This document shows, one piece after another, positions 58,823 through 64,000 of a DNA stretch of 64,000 bases. Within the stretch, counting starts at the first letter, position 1. Each line of letters starts with the position of its first letter. The notes under the pieces are model-generated. The model was given only the letters and a program-made list of their open reading frames with translations. It ran no database searches and was not told where the DNA came from. This DNA is from Stackebrandtia albiflava (GTDB lineage Bacteria; Actinomycetota; Actinomycetes; Mycobacteriales; Micromonosporaceae). The DNA lies in contig NZ_VLLL01000006.1 in NCBI RefSeq assembly GCF_007994225.1, positions 1,550,001-1,614,000 of the forward strand, in the 5' to 3' direction. The position numbers and the translations under genes are program-made.

Positions 58823-59221
58823 GTCGGCTCCTATGTGTCTGAAAATCGTGTGTGACGTCGTGTCACGGTGTCATCGCGCTTCGCATATCACTCTTGTCGT
58901 TCCGCTGGTGGGCAGTGGGTCCGCAGCTCCACGTGGCGCCCGGTACGGACCCCGCAAACCGCCGACCGGCGCATCACGATGGTCGAGAAATGCACCCGAC
59001 GGTTCGGCGCCGAGCGAATCCATGTGCGCCTTGAGGGTCTGGGCCCGGCCGATCACCGGATCCAGACCCTCACCGCCCGACCTTCATGAACCGGTCCCAC
59101 TTCGGGGGACCGGTTCATCGCCGTCTCCGCGTGTGGAGCACAGGAGACCGCCCCGCGCGTCATCGATCAGCCGGTGAGCCCGCGAGACCGTGGCCTCGTC
59201 AGGCGGCCGAGTGGGACGGGA
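58823..59221. other. 399-bp gap between the two I36 genes, with two hairpins
   Basis: No gene is supported. Two stem structures lie in it: GAGGGTCTGG/CCAGACCCTC (59033-59071) and ATGAACCGGTCCC/GGGACCGGTTCAT (59086-59118). The second has a 13-bp perfect stem and a 7-nt loop and may end transcription of copy 2 (minus strand). Confidence 0.55.
58879..58904 (-). promoter_or_regulatory. 26-bp motif upstream of I36 copy 1
   Basis: On the minus strand: CGGAACGACAAGAGTGATAT followed by GCGAAG. The same motif, with 3-4 changes, lies 58 nt before I36 copy 2. GATATRCG could be a -10 region and CGGAACGA an upstream element or operator. Confidence 0.6.
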
Positions 59222-59620
59222 TCAGTGGGTCCAGACCACCCAGTCGGCGGTGTCGTTGGTCTCCTGGGACTCCTCCATCCACTGTCCGGCCTCCACCACC
59301 TGGTGGTGCATGGTGTCGGCGTCGACGACCAACGCCGTCATCGTGGTGTTGTTGATCCAGGTGGAGACGGTGTTCCCCATGCCGAACTCGTGGAGGTTCA
59401 CGTTGTAGCCCTCGGCGATGCCGTACGCGGGTCCCTCTCCCCGGTAGTCGCGGTACAGGCAGAACGTCATCGGAGGACAGCCCTCACCGTCGTTCAGCGC
59501 GATGACCCCGGGCGGAAGTTGCTCCGCCGGGGCCGCCTGCGCCGTGGCGGCGGAGGACAGGGCCACCGCGGCGACGCCGGCGGCCACCGCGGCTGCTCGG
59601 GCGAAACGGATCGTGTTCAT
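59222..59620 (-). CDS. Secreted I36-type peptidase inhibitor-like protein, copy 2
   Basis: A 132-residue paralogue of the protein at 58424, of equal length. Shared segments include AAAVAA, GVIALNDGE, FCLYRDY, GIAEGY and NDTADWV. Cys are at the same two places (EGCPPMTFCLYR). TAGGAG precedes the ATG. Copy 2 differs in the charged loops (GRYDEFG region), so the target may differ. It lies in the same orientation, 400 bp from copy 1. Confidence 0.82.
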   Translation of the reverse strand: MNTIRFARAAAVAAGVAAVALSSAATAQAAPAEQLPPGVIALNDGEGCPPMTFCLYRDYRGEGPAYGIAEGYNVNLHEFGMGNTVSTWINNTTMTALVVDADTMHHQVVEAGQWMEESQETNDTADWVVWTH

Positions 59621-59677
59621 GACGACTCCTAGGTGTATGAATACCGTGCGAAACGCGCGTGTCGCGGTTTCGTTACT

Positions 59678-59703
59678 CTCCGTATATCACTCCTGTCGTT
59701 CCG
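59678..59703 (-). promoter_or_regulatory. 26-bp motif upstream of I36 copy 2
   Basis: On the minus strand: CGGAACGACAGGAGTGATAT followed by ACGGAG. It matches the motif at 58879-58904 at nearly all positions, at the same distance from the start codon. Confidence 0.6.
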
Positions 59704-59809
59704 TGAGTGGGAACCGGAGTCGCCCGCTTCCGCGTGGCGCTCAACGACTGCGCGGCCGTTGCCGTGCACTGTGCTCTGTGTCACAGTTGACGCGAAGGAG
59801 GTGGTGTCG

Positions 59810-60454
59810 ATGCGCACGTGGACGACGCATCCGTCGGCGCCCGTCGTCCTCGTGTTGGCGATCGTGGTGGCCTCGTGCCTGGTCCTCGGCACCGCCGGTC
59901 GAGGGGTGCGGTCGGAGTCGGCCTCCACTCCGGATCCGGACGTTACGCCGTCGATCCCGGTCGAGGGCGGCGACCGCGCGTGCGGCGGTGAGCGCTTCGA
60001 CGCCTCGGCGGTGTCGCCGTACGCGCCGGAGACCGCCGCGTACTCCGGGACCGGGCCGCACCCGGTGGTCCTGTTCAAGATGGACGGTGGGGCGGTGGAC
60101 GCCGAGCCCCGGCTCCCGGCCGACTGGCTCAGTTGGCGGTACTGGTCTCACACCCAGCTCGTGGTGTGCCAACACCTGGACGACGACCCCGTACCCAGGG
60201 TCGCCGGGACCTGCTTCACCACCGACGGCAGCCGGGAGACCGCGTCGGTGGCGTTGTACTCGGCGAGCTACGTGTACCGGGTGTTCGAGGCGAGGACCGG
60301 TGAACCGGTGACCACCTTCCGGCTCGCGGGCTCCATAAACCCCTGTGGCGCGCTGCAGGCCGGGGGCGACACCGGGACGCTCCGGGCGTTGGTGTCCAGT
60401 GCGGACCTCGCCGACCGGTTGCGGCCGTGGGTGGAGGGCGACGCCCCGGGCTGA
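59810..60454 (+). CDS. Hypothetical exported protein
   Basis: A 214-residue protein with an N-terminal hydrophobic segment (PVVLVLAIVVASCLVLGTA), a Ser/Pro/Thr linker and a globular part with four Cys (DRACGGE, LVVCQH, GTCFTT, NPCGAL) likely paired outside the cell. No family is recognised; SWRYWSHTQLVVC and YSASYVYRVFEARTGE are beta-rich segments. The hydrophobic segment may be an anchor, since its cleavage site is unclear and the VASC stretch could be a lipobox. AAGGAGG lies 8 nt upstream of ATG 59810. Confidence 0.65.
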   Translation: MRTWTTHPSAPVVLVLAIVVASCLVLGTAGRGVRSESASTPDPDVTPSIPVEGGDRACGGERFDASAVSPYAPETAAYSGTGPHPVVLFKMDGGAVDAEPRLPADWLSWRYWSHTQLVVCQHLDDDPVPRVAGTCFTTDGSRETASVALYSASYVYRVFEARTGEPVTTFRLAGSINPCGALQAGGDTGTLRALVSSADLADRLRPWVEGDAPG

Positions 60455-60461
60455 GAGGCCG

Positions 60462-60851
60462 TCAACACACCCGGAACCACAGGCATACCACGGTGGTGTC
60501 GTCGTCGACCGGGGTCCCGATGTCACGCCAGAACCGCGCGTGGGACTCCCGCCAGTGCGCCACCGACTCGTACCCCTCACCCTCGGCGGCGGCGAACTCC
60601 CAGGTGACCTCGTCGAACCGCACCTGCTCCACCCTGGTGATCTCCACGGTGGCGACGTGCCTCTCCCCGGTGGCGAGCAGGGCGAGGTGTTCCCCGACCG
60701 TCTCCAGCGCCTCGGACTCCGTCTCGTACTCCGCCAGGAGGCCGGCGGTGGCGGTCTTCTCCCCGGCCAGCACCAGGGCGGTCAGTTCCTCCCGGAGCTC
60801 TCCGGGAGTTCCCAGTTCCAATGCCCGTAGGCCGTTCACCCGTGGCCACAT
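60462..60851 (-). CDS. ASCH-domain protein
   Basis: A 129-residue single-domain ASCH protein (PUA-like fold). LALVLAGEKTATAGL-type opening (LTALVLAGEKTATAGLL), then VATVEITRVEQVRFDEVTWEFAAAEGEG, here as separate strands, and a FWRDIGTPV tail. ASCH domains bind RNA or modified nucleosides; some are amidohydrolases. GGGGAGG precedes the ATG. It converges with the exported protein gene, 7 bp apart. Confidence 0.87.
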   Translation of the reverse strand: MWPRVNGLRALELGTPGELREELTALVLAGEKTATAGLLAEYETESEALETVGEHLALLATGERHVATVEITRVEQVRFDEVTWEFAAAEGEGYESVAHWRESHARFWRDIGTPVDDDTTVVCLWFRVC

Positions 60852-61152
60852 GTCGCCTCCCCGTCATGACCGGTGTCTCGGGCGCGGGACCGGTCGGTGC
60901 CGCGCCGGAACGACCCTATCCCCACCGATCGGGAACGTGACCGTGCTCCGCTCCCATCGGGCCGGTGTGATCCGTCCATAACACGCATACAAGGCGGATA
61001 CGCCCGAATCGATCTCCGCGGCCGTGACCGGCGGGAACCCCCGGGGGGTGGCGGCGTGTGCGGGTCATTGCCACGCTTGTAAATCTGTGGAATTCTGATT
61101 CCGCCCTCCTGCAAGCGGTTGCCCGCTTGTTCCTACCGAGGAAGGAATTCTC
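60852..61152. other. 301-bp gap upstream of Cys-rich peptide 2
   Basis: No gene is supported. TTGCCA (about 61069-61074) and AATTCT, 17 bp apart, are a weak candidate promoter of the peptide gene. CAAGCGG/CCGCTTG forms a small hairpin in the leader about 20 nt before the ribosome site. Confidence 0.4.
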
Positions 61153-61356
61153 ATGCGACTCTTCTCCAAGGCACACACCCTCGCCGACCGCGCGCTGGAC
61201 CGCATGGTTCACGGCACCCGCGCCGCCGCCGGCTGCGCGCCGGACACCTGGACCCGCTGCGTCCGCAACGGCGTCTGCTCCAGCGGTCACTCCAAGGAGC
61301 GCTGCTCCGTCAGCGGTGGCTGCACCGTGAGCTGCAGCCACATCGGCTGCTGCTGA
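61153..61356 (+). CDS. Orphan Cys-rich small peptide 2 (67 residues)
   Basis: A 67-residue peptide. Its leader-like part has D12-R13-x-L15-D16 and A24-x-A26, then C28, the same spacing as in peptide 1. Residues 28-67 hold eight Cys (28, 36, 42, 51, 57, 61, 66, 67), ending in a GCC pair. AGGAAGGA precedes the ATG, and a 12-bp terminator follows. There is no signal peptide and no co-transcribed maturation enzyme. An even number of Cys in both peptides suggests disulfides or metal binding. Confidence 0.75.
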   Translation: MRLFSKAHTLADRALDRMVHGTRAAAGCAPDTWTRCVRNGVCSSGHSKERCSVSGGCTVSCSHIGCC

Positions 61357-61365
61357 TCACGACCC

Positions 61366-61394
61366 GACGCCGCCCGGTGCTCCCGGGCGGCGTC
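61366..61394 (+). terminator. Hairpin terminator after Cys-rich peptide 2
   Basis: GACGCCGCCCGG (61366-61377) and its exact complement (61383-61394) with a 5-nt loop. Confidence 0.8.
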
Positions 61395-61416
61395 TCGCCG
61401 TATGCCGCCGGCCGCC

Positions 61417-62172
61417 TCAGCCGTTCATCTCGGCGATGACGGCCCAGGCCATGTCCTCCCACTGCGCGTAACGATCGGGATAGGCCGACCGCTGGACCGC
61501 CTGCGCCGCCACGGTCAGCTCCATGTCCTCCCAGCCCGCCACCTCGTCCAGCGCGCGGTAGAACACCGTGGTGGAGTACTCCACGTCCATGCACTCGGCG
61601 ACCGTCCCCCAGCCCATGCTCGGACGCTGCTGGAACAGCCCCACGGAGTCGTAGTCGATCATGATCCCCTCGTGCGGGTAGTCGAGGGATTCGGGCACCG
61701 CCGTGCTGGCGACGTTGCGCAGCAGGCTCTCCTGCATGGCCGTCACCAACGCGACCGCCTGACCGCGTTCGGAGAAGCCCAGTTCCCGGCCGATCTCCAC
61801 CACGGTGACCGCGTTGGCCATCTGCGTCTCGTCGAGCCCCGCCACCGGCTGCGGAGGCGTCTCGGGTTGCGGGGCCTCCGCCTCGGACGACTCCGTGTCC
61901 TCTGAGGACGGCTCGGGTTCCGGGGCGGCCTCCCGTTCGTGAGACCGGTCGCCGTGGTCCTCGGTGAGTCGTTCGGTGGCGGCGGTCGCCGTGCCGGGAG
62001 GCGAGTCGCCGTCGGGTTGCGCGGCCACGCCTACGCCGACCGCGGTCAGTGTCGCCAGCGCGGCGACGGACAGGATCGCCCACGGCCGGATCGGCGGCAG
62101 GCGGAACGGTCGGCGGTGTGCGGTCGCCGGGGAGCCCGGATCGGGCGTCCCCTCTGATCGGGGTGTCGGCAT
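61417..62172 (-). CDS. Membrane-anchored lytic-transglycosylase-like protein
   Basis: A 251-residue exported protein: a basic N-terminus, one hydrophobic helix (PWAILSVAALATLTAVGVGV), an acidic Glu/Pro/Ser linker (about 60-110) and a C-terminal domain with ALVTAMQESLLRNVAST, YDSVGLFQQRPSMGWGT and AAQAVQRSAYPDRYAQWE. The MQES and GLFQQRPS segments match actinobacterial cell-wall-hydrolase-associated proteins with a lysozyme-like fold; the Glu of MQES is the candidate catalytic acid. The ATG at 62172 is leaderless (TAGGGT 6 nt upstream). Confidence 0.82.
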   Translation of the reverse strand: MPTPRSEGTPDPGSPATAHRRPFRLPPIRPWAILSVAALATLTAVGVGVAAQPDGDSPPGTATAATERLTEDHGDRSHEREAAPEPEPSSEDTESSEAEAPQPETPPQPVAGLDETQMANAVTVVEIGRELGFSERGQAVALVTAMQESLLRNVASTAVPESLDYPHEGIMIDYDSVGLFQQRPSMGWGTVAECMDVEYSTTVFYRALDEVAGWEDMELTVAAQAVQRSAYPDRYAQWEDMAWAVIAEMNG

Positions 62173-62396
62173 TCGGCCACCCTAGGCGGCGAAATCGCAG
62201 GTGGGAAGCCTGTCGTCGTTGACTCCACAAGGGATGATGTGGCGAGAGCGACCCGCGGTGACTGCGCCCGGAATCTCCGGAAGGCCCCGTTGGTGTGGAT
62301 TCGTCGCCGACTCGGCGCCGCCGGCCCGCTTTGGGCTCACTCGCTTCGCCGCTCGCGCCGGCCCGATCGGGTGAGTTACCCCGATGTGATTCGAGT

Positions 62397-62412
62397 TGTG
62401 ATGTGTATCACT
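62397..62412. promoter_or_regulatory. CRP/FNR-like binding site
   Basis: TGTGATGTGTATCACT contains the half-sites TGTGA and TCAC(T), spaced 6 bp, matching the actinobacterial CRP consensus (TGTGA-N6-TCACA) at 9 of 10 positions. No start codon lies close by: the nearest is the lytic-transglycosylase-like gene 225 bp away. Confidence 0.5.
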
Positions 62413-62439
62413 TAGATGGCTCCATTGTGGCCTCAATGG

Positions 62440-63354
62440 TCACGTTCCGTCGCGGTCCCCGTGCGGAGCGGCGTCGCGACCGGTCCGGGAGGTGGTCGGA
62501 TACATGCCGCCGAAGTGGCCGCGCCGTTCCTCCTCCGGCGGCGGCAACGCGATCAACCGGAACCGCGCCGTCAGTTCCGGCAGGATCGATTCGAGCGCCA
62601 GATGGGTCGCGCCCCTGTCGCCACCGCCGTCGTGCAACAGGACGATGCCGCCCGGCCCGGTATGCGCCACGACGTCGCGCGCGATCCGCGCGGCACCGTG
62701 GCCGGCGTTCCAGTCGCCCGGGTCGACCGACCAGTGGATCGGCACCATGCCCAGCTCCCGCGCCACCCGCACCACACGATCGGTCCACGCGCCGCCCGGT
62801 TGCCGGAAGTACCCGATCCGGGCGTGCGGCACCGCGGCGCGGATCGCCTCGTTCGTGCGTTCCAGGTCGGCGCGGATGGCGGACTCGCTCCGGGAACCGA
62901 GGTCGTAGGAGTGCCGCCAACTGTGGTTGCACAGGGTGTGGCCGTCGGCGACGATGCTCCGCAGCAGTTCCGGATACGCCCGCGCCTGCACGCCGACGAC
63001 GCAGAACGTCGCCCGGACACCGTGGCGACGCAACGACGCCAGCACCTTGGGCGTCCAGTCGGGATGCGGACCGTCGTCGAAGGTCAACGCCACCTCCGCG
63101 ACACCGGTCTCCCGGACCGTTCCCGCCGGACCGTCCCACTCGCGCGCGGCCGGGATCACCTCGCCGATCCGGTACGGCGGTACGTCCACCACCCCGTCGC
63201 CGTGTTCCCGCCGATGCACCGGGGCCGGCGCGGCAGTCGTCGGCGCCGTGTATCCGGCCGCCCGGTCGCCGTGGGAGGAGCCGGGAGTCGTCACGACCAC
63301 CGCGGGGAACACCACGGCCACGGCGACGACCGCGGCGAACACCATCCGTCTCAT
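62440..63354 (-). CDS. Secreted polysaccharide deacetylase (NodB domain)
   Basis: A 304-residue exported carbohydrate esterase family 4 enzyme. The signal segment (MRRMVFAAVVAVAVVFPAVVV, first 20 residues) is followed by the NodB domain: ALTFDDGPHPDW (motif 1, DD pair), CNHSWRHSYD (motif 2, H-x3-H), YFRQPGG (motif 3), WSVDPGDW (motif 4) and IVLLHDGGG (motif 5). All metal ligands are present. It would deacetylate peptidoglycan or chitin-like glycans. The ATG at 63354 is leaderless with TACGTT 6 nt upstream. Confidence 0.92.
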   Translation of the reverse strand: MRRMVFAAVVAVAVVFPAVVVTTPGSSHGDRAAGYTAPTTAAPAPVHRREHGDGVVDVPPYRIGEVIPAAREWDGPAGTVRETGVAEVALTFDDGPHPDWTPKVLASLRRHGVRATFCVVGVQARAYPELLRSIVADGHTLCNHSWRHSYDLGSRSESAIRADLERTNEAIRAAVPHARIGYFRQPGGAWTDRVVRVARELGMVPIHWSVDPGDWNAGHGAARIARDVVAHTGPGGIVLLHDGGGDRGATHLALESILPELTARFRLIALPPPEEERRGHFGGMYPTTSRTGRDAAPHGDRDGT

Positions 63355-63412
63355 GTGCGCAACGTAACGGATCGACCCCCCGCGGCGACGGTTATCGCGG
63401 GGCGACACGGGC

Positions 63413-63955
63413 TCACGCGTCGGAGGGGAACCGCAACTCGGCGACCGTGGTCAGGTCGATCCCGTACCGCGCGTACACCTTCACGGTGTTCTCCGAGGTC
63501 AACACCTCGGACGTGAACCCCAGACGCGCCGCCGTCTCCACGACCTCCCGAGTGGAGGAACCCTCGATCTCCAGGTACGGCGGAATGCCCGGCCACCTGT
63601 CGAGGTCGAGCCGTACACCGTCCAACACGAACGACGTGCGGTCGTTCTCCTGATAGGACTTCGGTGAGTGGCCCGCCCTGCGCAGCAACGCCGCCGCGGT
63701 GTCGAAGTCGTCTACGACGATCTCGGTCTCGGTCGTACCGTCGATCCCGTCGTGGGCGATCTCCTTGACCGCCAACGTGACCCTGGTCCCGTCGTCCCGC
63801 AACCTGATCCAACGCGACTCGTCGCCGGGCACGATGTCGTAGACGAACCGGCGTTGCCGCGCCTCCCCGACGAGCCGGCCACCGAGCGCGCGGACGGCGT
63901 CGGTGATCGCCTCCGGATCGACCTCCAGGACCTTGGCCTCGTACTCCACCGGCAT
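63413..63955 (-). CDS. CYTH-domain (class IV adenylyl cyclase-like) protein
   Basis: A 180-residue CYTH protein. The family start EYEAKVLEVD carries the ExExK signature; RWIRLRDDGTRVTLAVKE, TETEIVVDDFDTAAALL and the C-terminal LEIEGSS acidic strand complete the tunnel fold. Members include adenylyl cyclases, thiamine triphosphatases and inorganic triphosphatases, and activity cannot be assigned here. AGGAGG is 6 nt before the ATG at 63955. It is the last gene in the window. Confidence 0.88.
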   Translation of the reverse strand: MPVEYEAKVLEVDPEAITDAVRALGGRLVGEARQRRFVYDIVPGDESRWIRLRDDGTRVTLAVKEIAHDGIDGTTETEIVVDDFDTAAALLRRAGHSPKSYQENDRTSFVLDGVRLDLDRWPGIPPYLEIEGSSTREVVETAARLGFTSEVLTSENTVKVYARYGIDLTTVAELRFPSDA

Positions 63956-64000
63956 GGGCGACCTCCTCACGGAACGGGACCGGGCGGGGCGGTTCACGCT

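Noticed and set aside
58871-59056. Minus-strand 61-codon ORF in the gap between the I36 genes
   Set aside because: No ribosome site or family; it overlaps hairpins and the conserved promoter motif of I36 copy 1.
62182-62436. Minus-strand 84-codon ORF in the gap after the polysaccharide deacetylase
   Set aside because: Composition is not coding-like, there is no ribosome site, and it crosses the CRP-like site.
1-64000. CRISPR arrays, rRNA, tRNA, integrases and transposases
   Set aside because: Read through by eye on both strands; no spaced repeats, clover-leaf-like segments or transposase motifs were seen. A tRNA scan would be decisive.

Overview
The window is about 70% G+C with dense gene packing. 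It carries WhiB7, a mycoredoxin, an UvrD2-type helicase, an IdeR/DtxR box and many leaderless promoters (a TANNNT box 6-7 nt before the start codon), so it is chromosomal DNA of an actinobacterium. My best guess, without a database, is a Glycomycetaceae- or Micromonosporaceae-like genus. There is no rRNA, tRNA, CRISPR array, integrase or transposase.

Left third (1-17.5 kb): a conserved actinobacterial housekeeping block. It holds mrx1, uvrD2, an attenuated leader with whiB7, an ABC1 kinase, a YgjP-type metallopeptidase, a DUF2342 metalloprotease, a PDZ/Lon-like protease and a UPF0182 membrane protein. As I recall it, this is the neighbourhood of Rv3193c-Rv3198A in Mycobacterium tuberculosis. 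The whiB7 leader has a 105-codon upstream ORF and mutually exclusive antiterminator and terminator hairpins.

Middle (17.5-38 kb): small regulator/effector modules. A cobalamin riboswitch precedes an acyl-CoA thioesterase and a LysE exporter. A NarL-type two-component system faces an ABC transporter across a perfect palindrome. A hydrolase/TetR pair has two abutting 21-bp operators. Two MFS exporters are a tandem duplication. An ArsR/hydrolase pair starts inside a 34-bp perfect palindrome. A MarR/DoxX/glyoxalase set resembles quinone-stress modules. There are also an iron-boxed siderophore-interacting protein, an aminoglycoside nucleotidyltransferase-like protein, a MazF-type toxin-antitoxin pair, a WYL regulator, peptide deformylase and a GlxA-type regulator.

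Right part (38-64 kb): mixed metabolic and secreted functions. These include a PfkB kinase, DUF3097, a subtilase co-transcribed with its regulator, a GT4 glycosyltransferase, a glucose-dehydrogenase-like enzyme, rocD-proC (ornithine to proline), tsaD, a Vat/CatB-like acetyltransferase, a SecD-head lipoprotein, DUF3500 and RraA-like proteins. The last 7 kb is rich in small secreted or Cys-rich products: two orphan Cys-rich peptides sharing a leader motif, and two I36-type inhibitors sharing a 26-bp upstream motif. A lytic-transglycosylase-like protein, a polysaccharide deacetylase and a CYTH protein end the window.

The most unusual items are the cobalamin riboswitch on a thioesterase/exporter operon, the two orphan Cys-rich peptides, the long-uORF whiB7 attenuator, and a short palindromic repeat family present in a full and an internally deleted copy.
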